From assembly GCA_965223955.1 (NCBI GenBank), contig OZ245029.1, positions 2,170,001 to 2,234,000 on the forward strand: a stretch of 64,000 nt of DNA, in the 5' to 3' direction. This DNA comes from Bin75 sp965223955 (GTDB taxonomy: Bacteria; Nitrospirota; Nitrospiria; Nitrospirales; UBA8639). The notes under the pieces were generated by a model, which was not told where the DNA came from, did no database searches, and was given only the letters and a program-made list of their open reading frames with translations. How positions within the stretch are numbered: the stretch's first letter is position 1; each line of letters opens with the position of its first letter. The position numbers and the translations under genes are program-made. Shown piece after piece: positions 51,674-61,548 of this stretch.

Positions 51674-53851
51674 CTACTGCCCCTGAACCTGAATCTGCGA
51701 CAAATCGCCGAAGGCTGAGAACAGGTCATCGACTTGGCACAAGAGCGACAACCGGTTCGCCCGCACCTCGGGTTCAGGGGCATTCACCAGCACCCCATCA
51801 AAAAACTGGTCGATGGGGCTCTTCAGCCCGATGAGTTGTTGCAGCGCTCCGTGATAATCATGGGCCTCAAGCGATTGCCCGACCGCACGTTTGGCCGTCT
51901 CCACGGCCTGATGTAACGTCCGCTCCGTGGGGTGGGTCAACAGCGCGCCCTCAATGGACCTGGTCGTCCAGGCTTCCTTTCCCACGATCCGGTGCGCCCG
52001 CTTGAACCCGACGATCAACGACTCGAAGTCCTGTTGACTCGTGATCGCCTGCAACGCGTCCATGCGCAAAAACAAATCACGCAGATCACAATCGGCGACA
52101 TCGGCACGACCCAGCACACTCTCCATCACGTCTTCGCGATAGCCCGGCACAGTCCGGCCGTAATAGCGAAGCCGCTCCTCCAAAAATCGTAGGGGCGGAC
52201 CTGCGTGTCCGCCCGCCTTGACGCCCTGCGCATCAAGCAGTTGTTCCGCCTGCCGCACGATGTCTCCGAGGTTGATGTTCAACCCGGCTTCGACCACGAT
52301 GCGAATCACGCCGAACGCACTGCGGCGAAGACCAAAGGGATCTTCCGAGCCGGACGGGACAATCCCGGCATAGAAAAACGCCGACAGGGTATCCAGCCGG
52401 TCGGCCAGCGCCAGCAACCGGCCAACCGTGGTCTCGGGAATGGCATCGTCCGGCGTTCGGGGCCGATAGTATTCTCCTATGGCTTGGCAAACCTCGACGG
52501 ACTCCCCGTCATGCGCCGCATACTTTTCGCCCATCACGCCCTGGAGCGTGGGGAATTCCCCGACCATCCCCGTCACCAGATCGGCCTTACTCAAGAGAGC
52601 CGCGCGCTGGCATGACGCCTTCACCTCCGGGACATCGGCGGCATCCGCCAGGGCTCCCGCCAGTGAAATCGTCCGTTCGGTTTTCTGATACAGGGAGCCC
52701 AGTTGCTTGTGAAACACGACACCATCCAGTTGAGACACGCGATCGGCCAGTTTCACCTTGCGATCCTCGCGAAAAAAGTATCGGGCGTCCGCCAGGCGAG
52801 CGGCCAGGACTCGCTCGTTGCCGATAGTAATCAACTCCATGTTTTTCACGTTCATGTTGGTGGGCGTGAAAAACCGAGGCAAGAGTTCCCCTTTCCGGTT
52901 GACGACCGAGAAAAACCCCTGATGCTCTTTCATGGAAGTAATCAGCACTTCCGGAGGCAAGGCCAGATAGGTTTGGTCAAACGTCCCGCCAAGAACGTTG
53001 GGACATTCCAATGAAAACACCGCTTGGTCGAGGAGTTCTTCATGATTCGCCTGGTACACCCGTCCGTTGACCGAACGGGCAAGCTGTTTGAGTTGTCCGG
53101 CAAGCACCTCCCGCCGCCGGACCGGATCAACCTCCACGCTCCCACGGGCCAATGCCGCTTCATACAGTTCCGGCCGACGGATCCTGATGCTCTTGCTCGC
53201 CACACCGGGTTTCCCACGCAACAAGAACCGATGGCCCCAAGAATGGCCCCCCGACCGCACCCCGGCGAATTCGAAGGACAATGCCCTGCTGCCCACGACT
53301 GCGACCAACCAGCGGATAGGCCGTGGATACCGGACCCCCGACGCATTCCATCGCATGGTTTTCGGAAAGGTAAGACGTTGAAGAAGACCGGGAAGATGCT
53401 CGGTCAAGACCGTGGTCGCGGGCAACCCCTTCTCCCGTTTAACCGCACAGAGATAGACCCCTTTGGGCGTTTCCCGAGTCTCCAATGTGCCGACGCCCAC
53501 GCCTTGAGACTTCGCAAAACCTTCCGCGGCTTTGGTCGGGTGCCCCTGGGCGTCGAACGCCACGGCTTTGGATGGACCCAGCGCTTCCTGCAGGGCCGAG
53601 GTTTGCTTGGCGGCCAATCCCTGGACGAGGACCGCGAGACGACGCGGGGTCCCGAACGTCCGGATCTGGTCATGGGAAAGCCGGTGGTTGGCCAAAAAGC
53701 CTTTCAGCAATTGAGCGAGTTGCGTCATGGCCGGTTGAATTATCTGCCAGGGCAACTCTTCGGACCCGATTTCCAACAGAAAGGACGTGGTGGGGAGACG
53801 GTCGCGTTTGGTGTGTTTCGTGGGCACTGGAGTCGGCCGTCGGGATGGCAT
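51674..53851 (-). CDS. glyS: Glycyl-tRNA synthetase beta subunit
   Basis: The protein has about 725 residues from the ATG at 53851. It opens FLLEIGSEELPWQIIQPAM, the standard GlyS start after a short basic leader. The middle has LPPEVLITSMKEHQGFF and TNMNVKN, and the C-terminal part resembles the anticodon-binding domain with FFDGVLVNAPEPEVRANRLSLL. It pairs with GlyQ as an alpha2beta2 enzyme. It lies 18 bp after glyQ. Confidence 0.97.
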   Translation of the reverse strand: MPSRRPTPVPTKHTKRDRLPTTSFLLEIGSEELPWQIIQPAMTQLAQLLKGFLANHRLSHDQIRTFGTPRRLAVLVQGLAAKQTSALQEALGPSKAVAFDAQGHPTKAAEGFAKSQGVGVGTLETRETPKGVYLCAVKREKGLPATTVLTEHLPGLLQRLTFPKTMRWNASGVRYPRPIRWLVAVVGSRALSFEFAGVRSGGHSWGHRFLLRGKPGVASKSIRIRRPELYEAALARGSVEVDPVRRREVLAGQLKQLARSVNGRVYQANHEELLDQAVFSLECPNVLGGTFDQTYLALPPEVLITSMKEHQGFFSVVNRKGELLPRFFTPTNMNVKNMELITIGNERVLAARLADARYFFREDRKVKLADRVSQLDGVVFHKQLGSLYQKTERTISLAGALADAADVPEVKASCQRAALLSKADLVTGMVGEFPTLQGVMGEKYAAHDGESVEVCQAIGEYYRPRTPDDAIPETTVGRLLALADRLDTLSAFFYAGIVPSGSEDPFGLRRSAFGVIRIVVEAGLNINLGDIVRQAEQLLDAQGVKAGGHAGPPLRFLEERLRYYGRTVPGYREDVMESVLGRADVADCDLRDLFLRMDALQAITSQQDFESLIVGFKRAHRIVGKEAWTTRSIEGALLTHPTERTLHQAVETAKRAVGQSLEAHDYHGALQQLIGLKSPIDQFFDGVLVNAPEPEVRANRLSLLCQVDDLFSAFGDLSQIQVQGQ

Positions 53852-53869
53852 AAGGCAGGCTATGGACAA

Positions 53870-54793
53870 TTATGATGCAAGACGCTTCGGCTTTCCTTTG
53901 GAAGACGCGGCCGGTGTCGCCTCTGATCCGGCCAGTAACGGAAAACCCAGGCTTTTTCTTCGTTCGACGTACGCATCCGCACAACCTCTCGCAAGCCCGC
54001 GCACGCGCCCGATAAATCCCGTTCGTTCAGCCACGCTCAGCGCGCCCCGCGCATCCAGGACGTTGAACAAGTGAGAAGTTTTCATACAATAATCATAGGC
54101 CGGCAACACGAGGCCTTGTTGTAACAACGTGCGACATTCTTTCTCACAGGACGCAAACATCGTCCGGATCATGTCAATATCCGCAACCTCGAAATGATAA
54201 CGGGAGAACTGGACTTCCGAATCGTGGAATAAATCCCCGTAGCTGACGTCTTCGGACCACCGGAGATCGTACACGTTGTCGACCCCCTGCAGATACATGG
54301 CAATCCGCTCAGTCCCATAGGTAAGTTCCACGGTCACCGGATCGAGGGTATGCCCACCGGCTTCCTGGAAATAGGTAAATTGGGTAATCTCCATGCCGTC
54401 GAGCCGGACTTCCCACCCCAGCCCCCACGCGCCCAACGTCGGAGATTCCCAATCGTCCTGCCTGAACTGGATATCATGTTTGCGGGGATCGATCCCCAGC
54501 GTCGAGAGACTCTCCAGATACAACGACTGGATCGTATCCACGCAAGGCTTGATGACCACCTGGTACTGATAATAATGCTGCAACCGGTTGGGGTTTTCTC
54601 CGTACCGGCCGTCCGTAGGACGACGGCAGGGCTCGACGTAGGCCGCCCGCCAGGGCTCCGGCCCCAAGGCACGCAGAAAGGTGGCCGGGTTGAACGTACC
54701 GGCACCTTTTTCCAAGTCATACGGCTGGCAAATGATACAGTCGTGATGTGCCCAGAACTGATGAAGCGAGAGGATAAGATTTTGAACGGTCAC
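53870..54793 (-). CDS. glyQ: Glycyl-tRNA synthetase alpha subunit
   Basis: The protein has 307 residues from a GTG at 54793 (VTVQNLILSLHQFWAHHDCII). Class II motifs are clear: GAGTFNPATFLRALGPEPW, YVEPCRRPTDGRYGENPNRLQHYYQYQVVIKP in outline, and QFTYFQEAGG. It catalyses glycine activation. I rejected the longer start at 54874 because E. coli GlyQ aligns from QNLILSL. The last 15 residues are a basic tail. Confidence 0.97.
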   Translation of the reverse strand: MTVQNLILSLHQFWAHHDCIICQPYDLEKGAGTFNPATFLRALGPEPWRAAYVEPCRRPTDGRYGENPNRLQHYYQYQVVIKPCVDTIQSLYLESLSTLGIDPRKHDIQFRQDDWESPTLGAWGLGWEVRLDGMEITQFTYFQEAGGHTLDPVTVELTYGTERIAMYLQGVDNVYDLRWSEDVSYGDLFHDSEVQFSRYHFEVADIDMIRTMFASCEKECRTLLQQGLVLPAYDYCMKTSHLFNVLDARGALSVAERTGFIGRVRGLARGCADAYVERRKSLGFPLLAGSEATPAASSKGKPKRLAS

Positions 54794-54938
54794 GGCAATA
54801 GTTGCCGCCAGGATCAGATAGCCGTTTCGACCTGACCGGCAAAAAATTATGTAAAAATCGGAACGTAACAACAAACCCCGGGAGTGTCAAGCACGAGGCT
54901 CAGGCCACCACTCCCCGATAGATTCCAGGCTGGCGGAT

Positions 54939-55058
54939 TGTCGGATTACGCTTCGCTAATCCGACCTACAAATGCCTCTACCTCCCCACGCCCCTCCTTA
55001 CAAAGTGTTGTGTCCCGTGAGTTTTGTAGGTCGGGTTAGCCGCAGGCGTAACCCGACA
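54939..55058. repeat. Two REP-like palindromes around a family A fragment
   Basis: 54939-54969 is tgtcggattacgcttcgcta to atccgacctac. 55026-55058 is the same palindrome inverted (gtaggtcgggttagccgcag to acccgaca). Between them (54977-55005) is a family A right arm. Other copies of the palindrome lie at 43981-44011 and 62375-62405. Confidence 0.75.
55006..55021. mobile_element. Solo 16-bp end of the IS481-type element
   Basis: The sequence TGTTGTGTCCCGTGAG is identical to the first 16 bp of the IS at 9910. It is preceded by the same target, ccttacaaag, in the same family A arm context. No right end or transposase follows; a REP palindrome starts 5 bp later. It is a relic of a second insertion at the equivalent site. 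Confidence 0.75.
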
Positions 55059-55064
55059 ACCTGC

Positions 55065-58010
55065 CTAGAGAAAATTAGCTGTCACCCCGATGAACAGGTA
55101 TCGACCCAGGACGTCGTACAGGCCGGGGAAGGTGCCGCCATTGCCGGCGATGCTGGGCCCTGCCTCCTGGCCGGCGATCGGCGGCTCTCTATCGAACAGA
55201 TTGTTGATCCCGATCCGCAGGCTGGCGTCGTCGGCGAAATCCCAAATCGCAGCCAGATCGATATAGTGTCGTTCCCCAAGGTCGACCCCGGTGGCGCTCA
55301 GGGCTTCGACTCCGCTGACGTAACGCCACATGAGGCTGGGCCGTAACCCCCAGGGCGTGATCCAGGTGACCCGCAGATTGTTGCGCATATCCGGAGTCGG
55401 CGAGCCGCACGTGAGACCCCATTTGCCTGCACAGTCAACGATCGGCGCACCTTCCAGTTCCTGTTGGTCCCACGTGGAGGTGATCGAGAGGATCTCGCTG
55501 ACGTTCAACCGCCCCCACTCGCCGGCGTCAAGGTCATAGAGGGCAGTGATGTCGTACCCCTGCACTTTCTCGATGGCCAGGTTGTCCAACATGGACACGA
55601 TGCGGCCGCTGCGGTCGACGTCGGACCCGATCCACAGATCACCGCCTTGCCCGCGTCTGACCTTGGCGCATTGCGCGGCATCACCGTCCATGCATGCATT
55701 CAGGATGAGCTGCGGGTTCAAGCTGCTGATCCCTTTCCTGATTCTGATCGAGTAATAGTCCACGCTGAAGTTGAACCCTTCGACGAAGCGGGGCGACCAT
55801 ACCAGACCGAAGGAATAGGTGTCGGCGTCCTCCGCGACCAGGTCCGGGTTCCCCCCTTGCAGGACGTTGTACTGAGCAGCCGGCGAGTGGGCGATATTGC
55901 CGAACTGGGCAGCCGTGACGCCACTCCGGGCGCACTCCTCAAAGATGCGGCCCGCAGCCGTCCGGCCATTGGTCACGGGACCGCCACAGGGATCAGCGGG
56001 CATGTCGAACAGGTTGAAGCTCTGCGGCCGGAACCGTTCCCGCACATTCGGTCCACGGACCGCCCGTTGAAAACTGGCCCGCAGCTTGATGCCGGAATCG
56101 ATGGCCCAGCCTGAACGGATGCCAAAGGTATTGGTTTGCAAGTCGTAATCGTAGTCGGAATAGCGATAGCCCACGTCGAGCCCCAGTTCTTCCGCAAACG
56201 GGGCGCCTTCGACCAGCGGGATGCCGGCTTCGAGGAAGAATTCCGTCACGTCGAATTTTCCGCTGACCGGAGGGCTGGCGCCGCCCTGGCCTGCACCGTC
56301 GCCGCTACGGTAGGCCTCGTCGGGATTGAACGTGAGATTTTCTTGGCGGTATTCGCCGCCCAGCACCACGTCCACACTGGTTTGGGCGAAGGGCGATGTG
56401 ATGCCGTACCGGCCGAGATGACCGGTGAGGTAACCGGACGCCACGGTCTGGTCCGTTGAGCCTTCGGCGGACAACGGCAACATCAGGTAGTCAACCATGT
56501 CTGACGTCACCCCACCCTCCCGAAAGATGTTCCAGGGCACATAGCTCGGGTCGGAGCCATCCAGCACGGACCGGCACACGGCTTCACCGGTCTCCGGGTG
56601 TTCCACCGCGTTCAGCGCGCGCCTGATCCGGGTGATCGACAGGTCGTTCCGGTAGGCGTTCTTCATTTTGACCTTGGAGTATTGGTAGTGCAGTTCGTAG
56701 CGCCAACGGTCACTCAGATCGCCCCGCAGACCGAATACGCTACGATAGGAGGTGTGCTGCAGATCGCTTTGCCGGCTGCCGCCCTCGACGTTGCGCCGGC
56801 CGATGTTCACCGTCTGCATATCGTCCTTCGTCAAACCATAGGCGCCGCATAACGCCTCGAACTGTTGCGCGGACAGGAAAGGATTGTCGCAGTTCAGCGT
56901 GTCGGTGACGAAGAACGCTCCGGAGGGGGCGATCTGGGCCACCGACCGGTCGTCCATGAACATGAACTCGGCGTAGGCTTCGACCTTGTCGTGCACGTCA
57001 TAGTGCGCAAACAGGCCGGCGGTCCAGCGTTGGTCGGGACGCTGGAAATAGTTCGTCGGCGCATAGTTGTACAGCGTGCCTTCCCGGGGCACGAATCGAT
57101 GGCCCTCCACTTTGTAATCGAAGCTCTCCAACCCCCGGCTGCCCAGCGCGCCGAAGTCGGAGAAGGTCCCCTGCGGCTGCGTGGCCGAACCGCCGCACGC
57201 CGTCAGGCCCTTGACCAGGTCACACGCGCTGTAATCGCGGTCCCCGTGGAAGACCGCGGCGATGTTGCGATAGGTCCCGTAGACCGTGACGTTGCCGCGC
57301 CGCCCCAGGTTTTTCCCCATGACCAGGGAGGCATTCGAGATATCGCCGTCCCATGCCGAGCCGTCGGCCGCCGAATACCCGGCGTCCCGGACGATCCCCT
57401 GCCATTTATCGTTGCTGTTGCCGTGCTGGTACTGGCTGAACTGGTAATCGAGCTTGACGCCCTCGAAGTCATCGACCATCAGGAAATTGATCACCCCGGC
57501 CACCGCATCGGCCCCATAAGTCGCCGAAGAGCCACCGGTCAGCACCTCGACACTTTTGATCAACGAGCCGGGAATCTGGTTGATATCGGCACCGATCCCG
57601 CCCTGGAGCGGGGAGCCGGCCGGAAGGCGCCGGCCGTTGATCAGCACCAACGTGCGCTTCGTTCCCAGGTTGCGCAGATTCAGGGTGGCCGTGCCGGTAG
57701 AGGAGTTGGAAATGTGGGCGTTCTGCCCGGAGAACACCTGCGGCAGGAGGCGCAACGTGTCCTCCACCCGGACATTGCCCTGGAACGACAAGGCCTCCGA
57801 GTCAATGTGATAGATCGGGCTGGCGCTGGACAAATTGGGCATGTGGATGCGGCTACCGGTCACCACCACCTCTTCCAATTGAACGGGCGCTTCATCGGCT
57901 TCAACACTCGGCCGTTCAGCATCAGCGGCAAGGACCGGCTGCGCGACGGCAGCCAGCAGAAATACAGCCCCCACCGCGACCTCACTCCACAGAACAATCT
58001 TTTTCGACAC
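55065..58010 (-). CDS. Large TonB-dependent receptor
   Basis: The protein has 981 residues from the GTG at 58010, which has GGAG ahead of it. The signal peptide ends at VLAADA. A TonB-box-like EEVVVTGSRI, the plug (about 60-190: VRVEDTLRLLPQVFSGQ, TLVLINGRRLPAG, SSATYGADAVAGVINFL) and a barrel ending in VTANFL follow. This style of receptor is common in proteobacteria. The gene is markedly GC-rich and lies alone among repeats, so transfer is plausible. The substrate is unknown; no riboswitch is seen. Confidence 0.92.
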   Translation of the reverse strand: MSKKIVLWSEVAVGAVFLLAAVAQPVLAADAERPSVEADEAPVQLEEVVVTGSRIHMPNLSSASPIYHIDSEALSFQGNVRVEDTLRLLPQVFSGQNAHISNSSTGTATLNLRNLGTKRTLVLINGRRLPAGSPLQGGIGADINQIPGSLIKSVEVLTGGSSATYGADAVAGVINFLMVDDFEGVKLDYQFSQYQHGNSNDKWQGIVRDAGYSAADGSAWDGDISNASLVMGKNLGRRGNVTVYGTYRNIAAVFHGDRDYSACDLVKGLTACGGSATQPQGTFSDFGALGSRGLESFDYKVEGHRFVPREGTLYNYAPTNYFQRPDQRWTAGLFAHYDVHDKVEAYAEFMFMDDRSVAQIAPSGAFFVTDTLNCDNPFLSAQQFEALCGAYGLTKDDMQTVNIGRRNVEGGSRQSDLQHTSYRSVFGLRGDLSDRWRYELHYQYSKVKMKNAYRNDLSITRIRRALNAVEHPETGEAVCRSVLDGSDPSYVPWNIFREGGVTSDMVDYLMLPLSAEGSTDQTVASGYLTGHLGRYGITSPFAQTSVDVVLGGEYRQENLTFNPDEAYRSGDGAGQGGASPPVSGKFDVTEFFLEAGIPLVEGAPFAEELGLDVGYRYSDYDYDLQTNTFGIRSGWAIDSGIKLRASFQRAVRGPNVRERFRPQSFNLFDMPADPCGGPVTNGRTAAGRIFEECARSGVTAAQFGNIAHSPAAQYNVLQGGNPDLVAEDADTYSFGLVWSPRFVEGFNFSVDYYSIRIRKGISSLNPQLILNACMDGDAAQCAKVRRGQGGDLWIGSDVDRSGRIVSMLDNLAIEKVQGYDITALYDLDAGEWGRLNVSEILSITSTWDQQELEGAPIVDCAGKWGLTCGSPTPDMRNNLRVTWITPWGLRPSLMWRYVSGVEALSATGVDLGERHYIDLAAIWDFADDASLRIGINNLFDREPPIAGQEAGPSIAGNGGTFPGLYDVLGRYLFIGVTANFL

Positions 58011-58491
58011 GTTCACTCCACCCCGAACAGTGATCCGCACGCTTTCCCCCTTTCCAAATCCGGGCAAGACTGTAACACAAATAATACGTAGATGCGATAA
58101 ACGGGCGGCATGTTTTTGTCTGTCATCCCCGACTCGATCGGGGATCCATCTGTATCTGTCATCCTGAACGCAGTGAAGGATCTCGTCGTTGCCTTTGTCT
58201 TCTTTTTGCAGTCGTAGCCGCGCCATCTCATGGCGCCCGTCGTTTCCCCTCCTTTGCAAGGAGGGGCGAAGGGGAGGTAGAGCATTCGCCTATTCGCCTC
58301 TTTCCTCTTGCTGTCATCCTCGACGCTTGTCCCCGACCTGATCGGGGATCCAGTCAAGTAAAGGATCCAGCGTCTTTATTCTTTGAGCTTCTTTTCCCCT
58401 CTCCCCACCGTGGGAGAGGGCCAGGGTGAGGGGGGGCTGTCATTCCGAACACAGCGAGGAATCTCGTAGTCGTTCTGACCTTCCTCCCAAT
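58011..58491. repeat. Intergenic region with dispersed repeats
   Basis: Family D pieces are at 58123-58150 and 58316-58375 (acctgatcggggatcc). Family B pieces are at 58158-58185 and 58438-58470. A single family A arm pair is at 58245-58282. A ctctccccaccgtgggagag hairpin is at about 58398. No gene is seen. Confidence 0.7.
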
Positions 58492-59112
58492 TCAGGTCCA
58501 TGTTTCCTTGATAGCCTGCAAGGATTCGACAAGTATGTGGACTTTCGTGGATGGGTTGTCGGTTCTTGCCTGGTTTCGGTCTTCCAGTGATCGCTCTGCG
58601 TTTTTCTTTGCGGTTTCCAGCTTGTCCTGTAATTTCCCGAATATGCCCGCATCATTTTTTTCGTAATCCGGCAGATGTTTCTTCAAATCGCGCAACAACT
58701 CCGCTGTATCCTGGTAGGGACTCGTGGTGTAGCGAAAATGCAGTAACAGCCAGTATTCAAAGGCGGGAACCGAGGGAATGGCCACGTAGTTCTTTCGTGA
58801 TTTCAACTGGCCCAAGGCTTTTTGATAGTCGGTATGTCTATCCTTGTCGAATACACAGAATACCGTGTCAAAAGGATCGCCTCTTTCCTTCTCCCGCTTC
58901 TCCAATTCTTTGGCGCGTTCGACGATTTTCCCAGGGGTGGCGCCTTCTCCAACGATTGCCACATTGGCGCTTTTCAGTCTGAGAAGATTTTTCAGCCCCT
59001 TGAAATAATTGGGTTCTGTCTTTTCACCTTCGCAGACGATAAGAACTTTGTCGTAAGGTTCTCTGACATATTTCCGGCGCGTGAGAGAATTGACCTGCGT
59101 CCGTCTACCCAT
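58492..59112 (-). CDS. rloB: RloB/AbiLii-like protein with a Toprim-type acidic motif
   Basis: The 206-residue protein starts MGRRTQVNSLTRRKYV. VLIVCEGEKTEPNYFKGL (about 23-40) is the RloB signature, and FDTVFCVFDKDRH (about 81-93) supplies the DxD; together they resemble a Toprim nuclease centre. It follows rloA by 4 bp. RloA-RloB pairs occur beside restriction systems, and the AbiL phage-abortive pair has the same make-up. It is probably the nuclease effector of a phage-defence pair. Confidence 0.88.
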   Translation of the reverse strand: MGRRTQVNSLTRRKYVREPYDKVLIVCEGEKTEPNYFKGLKNLLRLKSANVAIVGEGATPGKIVERAKELEKREKERGDPFDTVFCVFDKDRHTDYQKALGQLKSRKNYVAIPSVPAFEYWLLLHFRYTTSPYQDTAELLRDLKKHLPDYEKNDAGIFGKLQDKLETAKKNAERSLEDRNQARTDNPSTKVHILVESLQAIKETWT

Positions 59113-59116
59113 GCCG

Positions 59117-60400
59117 TTACGTTTGTGGTTCGGGAATGTACGGCACGGCTCCGTATCGGCCCGACAGATACGCCGCTTCCAGGTTCTCACGCATTTTGCG
59201 CGGGCGAAAATCCGTGAGTGGAAAGACCCGCGTCGCCCGCGTGCTGTCTTTTTCGCAGAACCAGACTTGGTCCCGGCGCAGAATATTTTGATTCAATATA
59301 TGCGTTTCGTGCGTGGTGAAGATCAGTTGGGCGTTACCGGGGTTGGTTTTCTTGTTGTTGAACAACCCGACCAGAAATTTCAGCAATGCCGGGTGCAGGT
59401 TGTCGGGTAGTTCATCAATGAACACAACGTGACCTCTTTCCAGACTGTCGAGAAAAGGACCGGCAAGGGCAAAAATCTTTCGGGTGCCATCCGACTCATT
59501 TTCCAGGTCAAACTCGACGGATTCACCATGGGAGTCTAGGTGAATCGTCTTCACGTTATAGAGTTCTTTGTTTTCCATTTCTCTGATGAGAGCTTGCTTA
59601 ACATTATCAGCCATGTCTTGCGGTAAGTCTTTCGGGTTAAAAATCTCTTTTGTGGCACGCACGTCATCAATGCCCAAATCGGCTTCAATGAGAAAATTTA
59701 CAATTTTCCCTTTATCCCCGCCTTCCGCGCAAAAAGAGGCACTGAAAATTGGATCCAAGGCCAAAATTTCGAAACTTTCTGAACAATAAAGTGTGTTGTT
59801 GAACCAGTCATAAACGGGTTGCAACTGACGGCTGTTGAGTTGTACCGCCGTGGAAAGAAACAGGGCGTTGTCCCTGGTCGATTTTTGCCAAACGTTTTTT
59901 TCACCCGTCAGGAACGCTCCGGACTCCCAGTCATGTTTCTGTTCGTCCGCGTTCCATGTGCGTCTGAACCAGCGTTGGATGCGATTTTTGGGAAACGCGT
60001 AGAGCCATTCATCAATGATGCGTTCCACAGTGGCCGAAAAACCATACTGGTAGCGAATGCCATCTAGCAGGAACACTACTTCAAACATACTGGGTGTCTG
60101 ACGGGACTCGGGGTCTAACTTGAATGGAACCACTGGAAGCTTATCTCCACGGCTTTTCTCCAGCGCGGATGTCCGTACAATTGTTTTCATGACTTTCAGG
60201 GCACGGACCAGATTGGTTTTACCTGCCGCATTGGGGCCGTAAATCGCCGCCGAGCGCAACAATTTGATACTGGATTGCTCCGCGAGCTGAGCATCAAATG
60301 TATGTGAGTCCATCAATTCCTTATGCTTCGACGCTACCAGACTGAACGTCTGCGGTTCCTTGATAGACCAGAAATTGGCAACTTTGAACTCAATAAGCAT
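59117..60400 (-). CDS. rloA: RloA/AbiLi-like AAA ATPase
   Basis: The 427-residue ABC/SMC-type ATPase (AAA_15/21 group, related to OLD nuclease ATPases) has Walker A AAIYGPNAAGKTN (about 51-63), a signature-like SDGTRKIFALAG, Walker B RGHVVFIDELPDNLHP and the late FTTHETHIL histidine. It opens MLIEFKVANFWSIKEPQTFSL, typical of the group. It probably senses phage or DNA damage and controls RloB. Confidence 0.92.
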   Translation of the reverse strand: MLIEFKVANFWSIKEPQTFSLVASKHKELMDSHTFDAQLAEQSSIKLLRSAAIYGPNAAGKTNLVRALKVMKTIVRTSALEKSRGDKLPVVPFKLDPESRQTPSMFEVVFLLDGIRYQYGFSATVERIIDEWLYAFPKNRIQRWFRRTWNADEQKHDWESGAFLTGEKNVWQKSTRDNALFLSTAVQLNSRQLQPVYDWFNNTLYCSESFEILALDPIFSASFCAEGGDKGKIVNFLIEADLGIDDVRATKEIFNPKDLPQDMADNVKQALIREMENKELYNVKTIHLDSHGESVEFDLENESDGTRKIFALAGPFLDSLERGHVVFIDELPDNLHPALLKFLVGLFNNKKTNPGNAQLIFTTHETHILNQNILRRDQVWFCEKDSTRATRVFPLTDFRPRKMRENLEAAYLSGRYGAVPYIPEPQT

Positions 60401-61094
60401 GGAAAAACATGTTTAAAGATGAATTATGGCATATTTTTCCATAATTCTTCATGAAAGTGCAAGTCTTCTAGATTTAATGGCATTAGAAAGAGACCTTTTC
60501 CCTATCGTTGACCAGAGTAGAGCCTGATGCCGGAACCGCTACTCACACAAGACTTGTTAGAGCGGCGACATCTAGTCTCGTCACCTTCCCGGTCAAGAAG
60601 ACGGTTCAAAAGTAGCTATTTAGTGTTTTGGTTTAGGCCGTCGGCTGTTACCCGCCCCCCTCACCCCTCAGACCCTTCGCCGTTCTCAGGACAGGCAAAG
60701 GAGGGGGATGAAAGCGCCATGAGATGGCGCGGCTACAAAGACAAATAGGAAAAGACCAACTACGAGATCCTTCGCCTGCGGCTCAGGATGACAGCGCCCC
60801 CTCACCCCTGCCCTCTCCCAAGGGGAAAAGGAGGGAAGCGGCATGAGATGCCGCGGCTACGAAAAACAGGAGAAATAAAGACGCTGGATCCTTTACTTGA
60901 CTGGATCCATTCCTTGATTGGATCCCCGATCAGGTCGGGGACAAGCGTCGGGAATGACAGAAAGAGAGAAAGGCAGAACCACAACTACGAGATTCCTCAC
61001 TCCGTTCGGAATGACCATGCTGGTGTATTGGTCAGGATGACCACTCCCCTCACCCGTGGTCGGATCATGCGCGGGCGGGCACGCAGGGCCGCCC
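60401..61094. repeat. Intergenic region with dispersed repeats
   Basis: An AT-rich promoter region for rloA is at about 60401-60500. Family A-like pieces are at 60655-60710, family B pieces at 60765-60792 and 60990-61015, and a long family D copy with gatccccgatcaggtcgggg at about 60890-60960. Several 'gcggcatgagatgccgcggc' palindromes occur. No gene is seen. Confidence 0.65.
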
Positions 61095-61466
61095 CTACGA
61101 AACCACGATCATGCCCCGCATCCCGTGATGCCCTTTGATGGGACACCGAAAGTGATACACACCCGGCGGCAATGTCAGCACGAGTTCAAGCCGTTGGCCG
61201 GGGGGCAGGGGAACCCCGTGCTCGAATGCGTCGGCCTGCGGACCGGTATCCGCCACGACCTCGACCCGGGGGTGGGCAAACAGGGGACTCTGAAACCGGT
61301 GGGTTTCCCGGCCTTGATTCCTCACCACCAGGTGCACGGATTGCCCTGCCCGCACGTCAACCCGAGCCGGAGAGAATCGAAAATCGTCAACGACGATCGT
61401 CACTTCCTGATACTCGGAGGCACAGGCACCAAGACTCAACAAGAAAATCGGAAGGAATTTGACCAC
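61095..61466 (-). CDS. Cupredoxin-like lipoprotein
   Basis: The 123-residue protein from a GTG at 61466 has a lipoprotein signal (FLPIFLLSLGAC, lipid on Cys) and a cupredoxin domain. Probable copper ligands are His in GRETHRFQS and the Cys, His and Met of FRCPIKGHHGMRG. It likely binds copper or carries electrons in the periplasm. It is divergent from thiD with an 82-bp gap. The start is uncertain; longer frames overlap thiD. Confidence 0.8.
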   Translation of the reverse strand: MVKFLPIFLLSLGACASEYQEVTIVVDDFRFSPARVDVRAGQSVHLVVRNQGRETHRFQSPLFAHPRVEVVADTGPQADAFEHGVPLPPGQRLELVLTLPPGVYHFRCPIKGHHGMRGMIVVS

Positions 61467-61548
61467 TCCCCGACCCCATGCTAGAGTCGAAGCCCGTGAC
61501 GCGACGACAAGGCTTCCAGACTTCCATTCTCTTCTATTCTCTCGTCCC

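Noticed and set aside
56865..58091. Plus-strand open frame (408 residues)
   Set aside because: It is antisense to the large TonB receptor; composition is typical of a shadow in high-GC sequence.
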